This document shows, piece by piece, positions 1-8,740 of a stretch of 64,000 nt of DNA (position 1 is the stretch's first letter; each line of letters begins with the position of its first letter). Made by a program: the position numbers and the translations under genes. A model generated the notes under the pieces. The model ran no database searches. It was not told where the DNA came from and saw only the letters and a list, made by a program, of their open reading frames with translations. This DNA comes from Metabacillus sp. KUDC1714 (GTDB lineage Bacteria > Bacillota > Bacilli > Bacillales > Bacillaceae), in NCBI RefSeq assembly GCF_014217835.1, contig NZ_CP055263.1, positions 3,413,501 to 3,477,500 on the forward strand, in the 5' to 3' direction.

Positions 1-1437
1 TACAATAAAGAGATCGTTAATATTCGTTTTTATATGGAAAATTCAACATTGCTGAATGATTGGGAAATCATTCCTGTTGATCAACAGATAAAGAATTCGT
101 TCTGGTATACCACCACTAGGGAGGGAAAAGGATTAACAAGTTGGTTATATCTAGAGGATGAAACGAATAATGATCATAAGTATTTAAGTTTAGTGCGCAG
201 GGTTGACTTTCTTGAGTATGATACAAGTGGTGTTCTAGTTATTAATGTAAATACTAAAGCATTTAATTTGATTTTGTCACAAGAAGCTCAACCAACGATG
301 CTTGTGGATGATCAAAATAATATAATCAGCACGAATCAACCAGGTTATTTAGGAAAAAAACTGAATACAATCATTAATTCTAAAAAAATATTAGCTGGAC
401 AAACTGGTATTTTTCAAGGAAATTCGGAAGGACAACCTACACACATTTTTGTTGAGGCCATACCTTTAGCGAATAGTCTGAATAAGGTGAGAATTGTATC
501 TATTATCACAGATGAGGATATTGTTGGAAATGCCAATCGGTTTAGAAGGATGGGAGTAATTGTTGCAGCTGTAAGTGTTTGTGTTTCTTTATTGTTGATC
601 TACTACATTTCAAAACTACTTTCAAATAGATTAATAAAATTAAGTGAACAAATTAACCTTGTAGGAAAAGGGAATTTTAATACTCGTATATTAATAGACG
701 GAGAAGATGAAATTGGACAGTTATCAAAACAACTAGAATTAATGGTTAATAATACGAGGAAACTCCTCAACGAAGTATATGAATCTAATCGACAGAAAAC
801 ATTATTGGAGCGAAAGCAAAATGAAATTAAATTTAAAATGATGGCTAGTCAAATTAATCCACATTTTTTATTTAATGCACTCGAATCGATTCGAATGAAG
901 GCACATATAAGCGGAGAGAGGGAGATTGCTCAAGTTGTAAAATTACTTGGTAAATTAATGCGTAATAGTATTGAGGTTGGAACAGGAAAAGTCAAACTTA
1001 ATAGTGAAATGGAAGTTGTTCATTCCTATCTAGAAATACAAAAATTTCGACATGGTGATCGGTTAAACTATGAAATAACGATTGACCCACTTTCAAAAAA
1101 TATACCTATACCACCTCTTATCATCCAACCACTAGTAGAAAACGCTGTGATTCACGGCTTGGAAAACAAAGAAAGTGGAGGAGAAGTATCTGTACATACA
1201 AAAATGAAAGAAGAAGGATTACATGTGGTCGTAACAGATAATGGCATTGGAATCAGTGAAGAGAAACAAGAAGCTATTTGTAAACTATTAAATGAACAAG
1301 AAGAAAAGGAAGGAATTCGCATTGGCTTACGCAATGTCCATCAAAGACTTCAACTCACATACGGCAATATAACTGGTTTAGCCATTGATAGCAAGGAAGG
1401 TATTGGTACAAAGATATCCTTTATCATACCCATCTGA
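1..1437 (+). CDS. YesM-type sensor histidine kinase (5' end outside window)
   Basis: The frame is open to the left edge, so the true start and the first membrane segment are missing; the first internal ATG is at 34. Numbering from base 1, a membrane segment lies near residues 184-203, followed by a HAMP linker (about 204-258). The His_kinase phosphoacceptor motif SQINPHFLFN has its His at residue 288. A HATPase domain carries IIQPLVENAVIHG, DNGIGI and GIGLRNVHQRL. The extracellular part would sense a ligand, and the kinase should phosphorylate the AraC-type regulator that begins 9 bases downstream. Kinases of this family usually control sugar uptake genes; the signal here is unknown. Confidence 0.93.
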   Translation, partial: YNKEIVNIRFYMENSTLLNDWEIIPVDQQIKNSFWYTTTREGKGLTSWLYLEDETNNDHKYLSLVRRVDFLEYDTSGVLVINVNTKAFNLILSQEAQPTMLVDDQNNIISTNQPGYLGKKLNTIINSKKILAGQTGIFQGNSEGQPTHIFVEAIPLANSLNKVRIVSIITDEDIVGNANRFRRMGVIVAAVSVCVSLLLIYYISKLLSNRLIKLSEQINLVGKGNFNTRILIDGEDEIGQLSKQLELMVNNTRKLLNEVYESNRQKTLLERKQNEIKFKMMASQINPHFLFNALESIRMKAHISGEREIAQVVKLLGKLMRNSIEVGTGKVKLNSEMEVVHSYLEIQKFRHGDRLNYEITIDPLSKNIPIPPLIIQPLVENAVIHGLENKESGGEVSVHTKMKEEGLHVVVTDNGIGISEEKQEAICKLLNEQEEKEGIRIGLRNVHQRLQLTYGNITGLAIDSKEGIGTKISFIIPI

Positions 1438-1446
1438 GGAGGAGTT

Positions 1447-2997
1447 ATGATGTTTAAAGTATTGATTGTGGATGATGAACCAATCACCCGTCAAGGATTA
1501 GTTATGCTTATCCCATGGGAATCTTACGGGTTTGAGGTAGTTGGTACGGCAGCTAATGGTAATGAAGCTATTGAAAAATATAGTAGTCTTTCTCCAAACT
1601 TAATGATCATTGATATTAGGATGCCTGGAATGTCAGGAATTGAACTTATTGAAAGGATAAGGGTAAGTGATTCTTCAGTTCAGTTTTTAATTTTAAGTGG
1701 ACATGCTGAATTTGAATATGCAAAGAAAGCAATTAGTAATAATGTAAAAGGTTATCTATTAAAACCTGTCGACGAAGACGAATTGATTCGTTATTTACAA
1801 GAGATAAATACAAAATTAGTAGAGGTGTTAGAATATAATCATATAAAAGTAAAAAAAGATGAGGAAAATAGAGAACGTATCATTCATTTTGCTCTAGAGG
1901 GTGAAAGATTAGATGAATTTAAATATTGTTCTGATCATTTTTTAGAATGGAATAAATATCGTGTCTTATTAATTAGTGTAGATGAACAAAGTAACTCTGA
2001 CTTGATGAATCTTAAAAATAGTTTTAGAGAGTTTTTTGAAGAAGGAAACATTGGTACCGTTTTCATTTATAATTCTTATATCGGTATTTTGTTAAATGAT
2101 GAGCTTGAATTTAATGGTCAATACGATTATTTATACAAAAATTTGCAGAATGTGTTCCATAATAACTATACCCATTTTACAGCTGCTATATCTAATCCTT
2201 TTGACAAAATAACAGATATTTTCGCATATTATGAATCGACATGCAAACTAATTAATCACCAATTTTTCTTTGATGAAGGTTATTTGTTGAATGAAAGTTC
2301 AGAGACTGCTATAAAGGTTGAAATACAAGATTCTCAGTATGAAGTAGAACAGTTCAAAATGACAAGTGTAGTTGATAAATTATTATTTGCAATGGAGATC
2401 GGCGATTTAAGTGCAATAAAAAGAATATGTGATGAAGTTGCAATGTGGATGATCGATGAAAATTATTCAGAGAATATAATTAAGAAGAACTTTATTCAAA
2501 TTATTTCTTCCTTATTAAATAAACTAATGTATGAATATCAAGATATACGAGAAACTTTATCAAATGTGTTTACAAGGGTTTTTGAAATTGAAAATCAACC
2601 AAAGATAAGAGCTCTTCTTAGCTTTGTGAATTCCTTACTTGCAGAGATTCTGGAGAAAATGGACGTGAAGAATACAGATGTTCTAGTAAAAAAAATGATA
2701 AATCTTATTGAGCGTAATTACGATAAAAACATAAAACTTGAGACATTATCTAAGGTTCTTAATTACAATAGGGCATATTTAGGTAAGCTATTTAAAGATT
2801 ACACAGGCGAGCACTTTAATACTTATCTCGATAAAGTAAGAATTGAAAATGGCAAGAATTTGTTATTACAAGGACTTAAAGTATATCAAGTTGCAGAACG
2901 AATTGGTTTCTCAAATGTAGACTACTTTCATAGTAAATTTAGAAAGTACGAAGGAATGTCTCCATCTACTTATCGCAAAAGTAAAATGATGAATTAA
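1447..2997 (+). CDS. YesN-type response regulator with AraC DNA-binding domain
   Basis: The protein has 516 residues. An N-terminal receiver domain (1-120) has acidic residues D9 and D10, phosphoacceptor D56 in the motif MIIDIRMPG, and a conserved Lys in LLKPVD. A long middle region has no recognised motif. A C-terminal AraC double helix-turn-helix (about 415-512) contains YLGKLFKDYTGEHF and VAERIGFSNVDYFHSKFRK. The start follows GGAGGAG, and a second ATG directly follows the first. It lies 9 bases after the kinase, so the two form one operon. Its targets may be the alpha-glucan genes further right, but no site was identified. Confidence 0.93.
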   Translation: MMFKVLIVDDEPITRQGLVMLIPWESYGFEVVGTAANGNEAIEKYSSLSPNLMIIDIRMPGMSGIELIERIRVSDSSVQFLILSGHAEFEYAKKAISNNVKGYLLKPVDEDELIRYLQEINTKLVEVLEYNHIKVKKDEENRERIIHFALEGERLDEFKYCSDHFLEWNKYRVLLISVDEQSNSDLMNLKNSFREFFEEGNIGTVFIYNSYIGILLNDELEFNGQYDYLYKNLQNVFHNNYTHFTAAISNPFDKITDIFAYYESTCKLINHQFFFDEGYLLNESSETAIKVEIQDSQYEVEQFKMTSVVDKLLFAMEIGDLSAIKRICDEVAMWMIDENYSENIIKKNFIQIISSLLNKLMYEYQDIRETLSNVFTRVFEIENQPKIRALLSFVNSLLAEILEKMDVKNTDVLVKKMINLIERNYDKNIKLETLSKVLNYNRAYLGKLFKDYTGEHFNTYLDKVRIENGKNLLLQGLKVYQVAERIGFSNVDYFHSKFRKYEGMSPSTYRKSKMMN

Positions 2998-3000
2998 CAG

Positions 3001-3162
3001 AACAACGCTTATGCTCAAATCTCTATATCAGGGCTATATTTTGGAACATTTGGGGAATTGTTCCTTCTTTTATTAATTTATATATTTTTAATAAGGCTTT
3101 TTCAAGATAAGAGACTTAGAAAATCTAGTGAACATCCCCTAAAATCAGTTACTGTTAGGTAA
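3001..3162 (+). pseudogene. Possible remnant of a membrane-protein C-terminus
   Basis: After the regulator's TAA the same frame stays open for 53 codons. It contains a strongly hydrophobic stretch (LFLLLLIYIFLI) followed by a basic tail and then TAA. There is no start codon with a ribosome binding site. It could be the end of a decayed transporter gene, or chance. No family is recognised. Confidence 0.2.
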
Positions 3163-3223
3163 ATGATCTTAGTGGGATGTGCGGCTTAATAATAAGATAT
3201 TCAAAATATAGCAATGACTTTAA

Positions 3224-3247
3224 GACTCAAACCTTAGGTTTTGAGTC
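3224..3247. terminator. Hairpin between convergent operons
   Basis: Near-perfect inverted repeat: GACTCAAA-CC pairs with GG-TTTTGAGTC across a short loop. It lies between the convergent regulator (left) and sugar-binding lipoprotein (right). The U-tract is weak, so terminator function is only probable. The rest of 2998-3368 shows no gene apart from the possible remnant. Confidence 0.35.
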
Positions 3248-3368
3248 TCATTATTCTGCATAAAGCTTTTTAGGTTAATGTATTTGTCAATCTAAGAAGG
3301 TAGTAAGTACTACTTTAATAAAACTTCCCTGATATTATGTGTTTAGCACTTTGTATCATGGATCCGAA

Positions 3369-4661
3369 TCATGAATCTGCTAAGAGCCTATCTATTTCAG
3401 CAGCTGCACGATCTAACCCATCCTTAACGGACAATTTGCCTTCAAATATTTTATTTAAGTACTCTGTATATACTTCGTCGATTTTACTCCAATTCTTAAC
3501 TTTTGGCCAAAAAAACGCATGCTCTGCAGCCTCCTTATAAGGATAAAGATAAGAATTTTTAGTTATTTTCAGTGACTTTGCTGCATCTAGGTTTGTTGGC
3601 ATCAATCCAGTTTGCGCCATAAGAAGCTGTGTTTCCTTTTCCGTCATCCATTTCATAAAAGTCCATGCTGCAGTCGGTTGTTTGCTGCCCTGCATAATAA
3701 CAAGGTTTTCTCCGCCAATAATCATAGCTGGCTCTTTACCTTGTGGAAACTGTACTGGAGTAGTCAGCTTTTGAGCACGATCCAATTCTCCTTTATTAAG
3801 TAGACTGTAGAACCAGGGTCCCTCGTCGGTCATTAGAATATTTCCTGATTGTACTCGTTCGAAGTTTTTGTCGTCCCCTGACTGATCGGGAAGATTAATG
3901 AGTTTTTTCTTATATAATGCCGTTAACTGTTCCACTGCATAGATTGTTTCTTTGCTGTTTAAATAGCCGGAAGCCTTTGTAAAATTCTTATTGGATAAGG
4001 AACCCCCGAGGCTGTATAAATATGGAATCGTATCCCATGGTTTTAATCCTCCGAGACCGATTGAAAAGCGATGTTTGTGTGCTAGTTCTAGAACTTCCTC
4101 CATTGTATCCGGTGGGTTTGTATAGCCTGCACGTTTAAGAAGTTCACGGTTAAAGATAGCCGCCTTCGTGTAAATATTAAGCGGCAGGGAATAATAGTTA
4201 TTTTTATAAAGACCTATATCCATGGCATCAGGATTAAATCTCTTCCGAATACCTTGAAAGTCTGGGAATTCGTTTAAAGGTACAAGAAGCCCTTTACATG
4301 AAAACTCTGGAACCCAAGCAATATCAATACGTACCAAATCAGGACCTCTTTTTGAAGAGGCTCGTGAAATTAAAGTGTTCTTAAGTTCGTTATTGAAAGC
4401 AAAGTTTATAGACTCAATCTGAATGTTCGGGTTCTCACGCTCAAAAGCAGGTATCAGCTTCAGTTCTAGTAGTTGGGTTTCTCTATCGTTGTATGTGTGC
4501 CAAAAAGTAATGACCGTTTTTTCCCTATTCTTAAGCGATTCAACCTTTTTTTGGTCGGAAATCATGGAAGGATTTTTACAACCGGAAAACAACAATAACA
4601 TTATGAAACAGAATATCCACCACAAAAACTTCACAAGAGGACGGTTTCTTAGCTTAAACAC
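3369..4661 (-). CDS. Extracellular sugar-binding lipoprotein (ABC family 1), orphan
   Basis: The protein has 430 residues, with a membrane-spanning signal and lipobox LLFSGC (Cys28). The mature part is a type-1 extracellular solute-binding protein of the MalE kind; ITFWHTYNDRE and the late WTFMKWMTEKETQ stretch are typical. No permease or ATPase is adjacent. Instead its start overlaps the stop of the upstream AraC-type response regulator by 8 bases, making it the third gene of a kinase-regulator-binding-protein operon. This arrangement resembles HptA of the Staphylococcus HptRSA system, where the binding protein presents ligand to the kinase. It could instead deliver sugar to a permease encoded elsewhere. 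Confidence 0.88.
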   Translation of the reverse strand: MFKLRNRPLVKFLWWIFCFIMLLLFSGCKNPSMISDQKKVESLKNREKTVITFWHTYNDRETQLLELKLIPAFERENPNIQIESINFAFNNELKNTLISRASSKRGPDLVRIDIAWVPEFSCKGLLVPLNEFPDFQGIRKRFNPDAMDIGLYKNNYYSLPLNIYTKAAIFNRELLKRAGYTNPPDTMEEVLELAHKHRFSIGLGGLKPWDTIPYLYSLGGSLSNKNFTKASGYLNSKETIYAVEQLTALYKKKLINLPDQSGDDKNFERVQSGNILMTDEGPWFYSLLNKGELDRAQKLTTPVQFPQGKEPAMIIGGENLVIMQGSKQPTAAWTFMKWMTEKETQLLMAQTGLMPTNLDAAKSLKITKNSYLYPYKEAAEHAFFWPKVKNWSKIDEVYTEYLNKIFEGKLSVKDGLDRAAAEIDRLLADS

Positions 4662-6228
4662 TTTTAGTCACCTGGTATTTTTCCCTGTAAGCTATTGGTG
4701 TTAATCCGGTTGTTTTTTTAAATACCTTGCTAAAATATTTCACATCTTTAAAACCTGCTGCTTTGGCTACATCGTAAATACGGCTTTCACTTTCCACCAA
4801 TAGTCGCTTTGCTTCTCTAATACGCAGTTCTATCAAATAATCGACAAAGTTTCGGCCTGTTTGTTTTTTAAAATAAAGACTGAAATAACTTTTGCTAAGA
4901 TGAACGGTATCCGCTAAATTCTGAAGTGTTAAGTTCTCGGTATAATGAGCGGCAATATATTCAAGCGCCTTGGTAATTAAGTTCTCATCGTATCCATCTT
5001 CAGTCAGTTTTGGTAGGAAGGAAGTCCTGTTTTCTTCTAGTTGGCAAATCAGAAGGGATATCATTTGTTTCATTGTTTCCGCCTGATAAATAAGATCATG
5101 GCGCTCTGTAAGCATTGGTTCCTCCACGCCGTGCAAATTGAAAACACCTGTAAGAACGATGCAAGCCTCTTGCTTCACTTGTTCAGGAGTTAGATACCCA
5201 CAATTCCAGCGTTCTAGAGCAAATTCAATCGCTGATGAAATCGGATCTCCGTTGCGGATCATTTCGAATAAAGGACTAAAATCATGATGGATTTCTTTGC
5301 CTTTTGGTATTTTTTCGGTAAAGGTATTTGAGTTGTTTGTAGGGTATAGTCCGCCAAGACCTTCGAAAAAACGTCTTTGGCAAGCTGCACGACTATTAAT
5401 AAATCCTTTAATAATACAGCTAATACCTTGTTCTGCCACTATGCCTGCTGATGTTGAAACTTGCCATTCATTTTCCAGTGCCTGCTTCCATTTCAAAAGT
5501 CGACCACGATGCATATCCCCATCACGATTTGGTACGATAATAAACAAGCTGCTTTCAGCTACAATCAGTGCAGTTCCTTCTTCAATATGCAAATAAAACA
5601 TATTCTGCCATTCTTCCAATAGGAGCTGCACATATAGGTAGCCGTGATTTTCTCTCCACTCATCAGCATGATCAAGCATAAGATAAACGCAAGCATAGGA
5701 ATTTTCCAACCATTCCGGGGCCCATTCTGCTGGAATAGGGAAGGTCCGCTCTTGTGCGATCATTCGTTTAATTTCCTGTTCAACACTTTTTCTTTCCAGA
5801 TAGACAGCGCCTTGCTGGTAATTGGTCATTTCGAAATCCTTTTTCCTTTCTTCGACCAGCATAGTAATGCACCGCTGAAGGACGGAAAGAAGGTCATCCT
5901 TTTTTATTGTTAGCTTTAATAGATAATCGACAGCACCTAGCTTAAGCCCTTCTTTTACAAATTCAAAGTCGGTGTAGTTGCTGATTAGAATGACTTTTAA
6001 CCACGGGTAAAGCTCTAATGCTTGCTTTGTGAGTTCGATGCCTCCTATCAAAGGCATTTTGATGTCAGTAATAAGAATATCGTAGGGTTGTTTTTTTAGT
6101 GCTGCCAGGGCTTCCGCACCATTAGCATATTGATCATCGACTGTAATTTCTTCATTTTCCAAATCAATAAAGGAAGTGATTCCTTTGCGGATGACAGGCT
6201 CGTCATCGACGATAAGAATTCTATACAT
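4654..6228 (-). CDS. YesN-type response regulator with AraC DNA-binding domain
   Basis: The protein has 524 residues. The receiver domain (1-120) has D8/D9 and phosphoacceptor D55 in ILITDIKMP. The middle region is unclassified. The C-terminal AraC domain (about 420-520) includes HLSKSYFSLYFKKQTGRNF and VAKAAGFKDVKYFSKVFKK. It starts 3 bases after the kinase stop and overlaps the binding-protein start, so translational coupling is likely. It is the probable output of the adjacent kinase, with the divergent GH31 genes as the nearest candidate targets. Confidence 0.93.
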   Translation of the reverse strand: MYRILIVDDEPVIRKGITSFIDLENEEITVDDQYANGAEALAALKKQPYDILITDIKMPLIGGIELTKQALELYPWLKVILISNYTDFEFVKEGLKLGAVDYLLKLTIKKDDLLSVLQRCITMLVEERKKDFEMTNYQQGAVYLERKSVEQEIKRMIAQERTFPIPAEWAPEWLENSYACVYLMLDHADEWRENHGYLYVQLLLEEWQNMFYLHIEEGTALIVAESSLFIIVPNRDGDMHRGRLLKWKQALENEWQVSTSAGIVAEQGISCIIKGFINSRAACQRRFFEGLGGLYPTNNSNTFTEKIPKGKEIHHDFSPLFEMIRNGDPISSAIEFALERWNCGYLTPEQVKQEACIVLTGVFNLHGVEEPMLTERHDLIYQAETMKQMISLLICQLEENRTSFLPKLTEDGYDENLITKALEYIAAHYTENLTLQNLADTVHLSKSYFSLYFKKQTGRNFVDYLIELRIREAKRLLVESESRIYDVAKAAGFKDVKYFSKVFKKTTGLTPIAYREKYQVTKSV

Positions 6229-6231
6229 AAC

Positions 6232-8043
6232 TTATTCCTCCTGTTCCCCTAGTTTTTTTGTGGGAATGTCCAATTTTTTTAACAAGATGCGTACCGTTGT
6301 ACCTCGCTCCTGACCGTTGGATATGGTCCATTCCCAATGTTGAGCGTAATACAATCTCAGCGTGTCAAATATATGCCGTAGGCCGATCCCGATATTTCCT
6401 TTTTCGACTGCTATTTTTGGATCGTTCAATTCCTTTAACTTATCATCTCTGATACCTAATCCGTTGTCTCTAATAATAAATTCTATATAGTCATCATCAG
6501 AATGAATCCTAATAGAGATTTGTCCGTCCGTATTTTTAGGCACGATGCCATGAAAAATAGCGTTCTCAACTAAAGGCTGCAATAACATACGAGGAATAAG
6601 GAGTATTTCCGTTTCTGGTTCTATATCTATTTCTAGGTTGAATGTTTTCTCGTAGCGAAGCTCCAAAATGACCAAATACTTCCTAATGATGTCTAGTTCT
6701 TCTCCGATTGTAATAATATTGCCGCTTTTACCCATATTTGCTTCCAATAGATGGGTTAGTGCTGACAATACTAATGAAGCTCGTTCGTTTTGTTTTGAAT
6801 CAATAAGCCAGCGGAGTGTACTAAGCGTGTTATAAAGAAAATGGGGATGAACCCGGTGTACAACAGCGCGAAGCTCAGCATGATGCTTTTCATTCTGTTC
6901 AGATTCCACCTGTTGTATTAAATTCACGATTTCATTAAGCATTTCGTTAAATTTCTTACTTAAAAAGCCGATCTCATCAGAGGAATTAACATCCGCTCTT
7001 ACATTAAAATTTCCTTGTTGAACATGCAGCATAGTTCTGGTCAGTTGTCTGACAGGCTTAGTTACTCGACCTGCAATGAAAAGCCCAATGGCAATTGCTA
7101 GCAAGGAGAAAACAACTGATGAAAATAATATCCACGATTGGAGACTGTCTAACTGTCCGCTAATTTCATGAATAGGAACAGTACCTACAAGCATCCAGCC
7201 GTTACTTAGGGGTTGCTTAACACCGTAATAAGGCACCCCTTTTGCGGCAAACTCAAATTCAATCGAATCGTTACCTACAATATGATTGTACAAATCTGAA
7301 TTTTTCACTTTTTTGTTAATCATGTCTAGATTTGAATCAATCATAATCCTTCCTTCTCTATCAACAACAAAAAACTTTCCGGTCTTGCCAAGTTTCAATT
7401 CCTCAATCGTATTAAGTATTGACCTACCATCCAAATGAACTTGCACAAGTCCGATATTACTTAGCGTGTCAAAATCTTTTAATACCCTTCCGATAGGAAG
7501 GATTAAATCCGTACTGACTCCTCCTCCACTGAAGTAGTCATACTGAAGCCCTTGCCAAACCAATTCTCCGTCCTTTCGTTTGACTTCTTTTACCCATTCT
7601 TGGTCTGAAAGACGAATTTTCTTAAGTCTAGCTTCAGAAAAAGTTCCGCTGCCCCACCCGCTGCCTTCCTCTTTTAACACATAAACAATTTTGACGAAAG
7701 AGTTGGAATAGACATAATTATTCAGCAAGGTTTTTATGTACTGAGAATCTCTATTTTGTTCGTAAGACGGCTTGTCCTTTAATTGTAATGCAGCTCGTTG
7801 AATATTCTGATCGCTGCTAATGAAATCAGAGGTATCGACCCCAACATTTAATATAAAAGAAAGTGATTCTGCTGTTTGCTTAGTGATTTGAACAGTGGAC
7901 TCCCTCACATTTTTCTTCAAGATTGAATTGGACTCCCAGTAAAAAGACAACGAGATAAAGAGAGTCGATATCAAAATCACAAGTAAAAAGGCTACGATTA
8001 TTTTTGCTGAAAAGCTTCTAAGTAAGTTAAAACTTTGGATCAT
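6232..8043 (-). CDS. YesM-type sensor histidine kinase with extracellular Cache-like domain
   Basis: The protein has 603 residues: a membrane segment near 13-33, an extracellular domain of about 265 residues with Cache-like features (FFVVDREGRIMIDS), a second membrane segment near 303-325, HAMP (about 326-378), then His_kinase and HATPase domains. The phosphoacceptor is H401 in HRVHPHFLYN; most relatives have Asn where this protein has the preceding His (INPHF versus VHPHF). ATP-binding motifs are MLLQPLVENAIFHG, DNGLGI and GIGLRHIFDTL. It is the first gene of the kinase-regulator-binding-protein operon and is transcribed away from the GH31 genes. Confidence 0.94.
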   Translation of the reverse strand: MIQSFNLLRSFSAKIIVAFLLVILISTLFISLSFYWESNSILKKNVRESTVQITKQTAESLSFILNVGVDTSDFISSDQNIQRAALQLKDKPSYEQNRDSQYIKTLLNNYVYSNSFVKIVYVLKEEGSGWGSGTFSEARLKKIRLSDQEWVKEVKRKDGELVWQGLQYDYFSGGGVSTDLILPIGRVLKDFDTLSNIGLVQVHLDGRSILNTIEELKLGKTGKFFVVDREGRIMIDSNLDMINKKVKNSDLYNHIVGNDSIEFEFAAKGVPYYGVKQPLSNGWMLVGTVPIHEISGQLDSLQSWILFSSVVFSLLAIAIGLFIAGRVTKPVRQLTRTMLHVQQGNFNVRADVNSSDEIGFLSKKFNEMLNEIVNLIQQVESEQNEKHHAELRAVVHRVHPHFLYNTLSTLRWLIDSKQNERASLVLSALTHLLEANMGKSGNIITIGEELDIIRKYLVILELRYEKTFNLEIDIEPETEILLIPRMLLQPLVENAIFHGIVPKNTDGQISIRIHSDDDYIEFIIRDNGLGIRDDKLKELNDPKIAVEKGNIGIGLRHIFDTLRLYYAQHWEWTISNGQERGTTVRILLKKLDIPTKKLGEQEE

Positions 8044-8740
8044 ATTCCCCCGCCTTATTGGTTTGTATCATTATTGTACAGGGTTAGGTGCTTGCTTTGC
8101 CAATGAAGGATTTGGTAATAGAATTTGTCGACCCCTTCATTTTTAGCGCTTTTATAGGTGTGGTGTCTTATTTTGAATAAAGTGGATAATATTTTACCCT
8201 CTCTAAATATCGAAAAGAAGCGTTGTTAAAATTCCCTTATATTACAATTTAATCCTTAATATGGGTAAAAGGGGTGTTCAATCGTCTTATTTTAAGAAAT
8301 CATCGATAAATAAAAGGTTGACGATCAAATACGGAGGACAGTAAAGAAAATAGTCCTTTAGTTCTCATAGAGTACAAATTCCTAGTAATATCCATTTTAG
8401 GTTTAGAATTAGACTCAATTTTCCCTCTGGTTACGTAGTTGTAAAAACAATCAAAAATCGTGATCCACTCTACTTTAAATCAATTTTAAACAAATCCTTT
8501 TTAAGGTTTTAGGGGCATTTTGATAGCGTATTCAAAGAACTGGTAGGAGTTTTTCCCGATTGTTTAGGCATCTTTTAGTTGCTAAGTTGATAGTAATCCC
8601 GGGAAGCTAAGGACCATCATGGTTCAAAAATCAACAATGAATGGAGAGATGAACTAAAAAGAATAAGTTTGTGTGAAGTATTTAAGATTTGTATTTATTT
8701 CGTTTTTTATTATTATTTCCTATCGAAGAAGGAGAGATCG
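8044..8740. other. Intergenic region between sensor operon and GH31 genes
   Basis: About 700 bases with no supportable gene. It should hold divergent promoters for the kinase operon and the GH31 operon. The sequence GAATAAAGT at 8174-8182 matches one arm of the palindrome upstream of the GH27-GH31 gene and may be a half operator. An in-frame ATG at 8669 would extend the GH31 protein by 24 residues but lacks a good ribosome binding site. Confidence 0.5.

Noticed and set aside
8044..8740. Possible transposase remnant in the long intergenic region
   Set aside because: Reading all frames gave only short fragments with stops and no recognisable transposase motif or terminal repeats.
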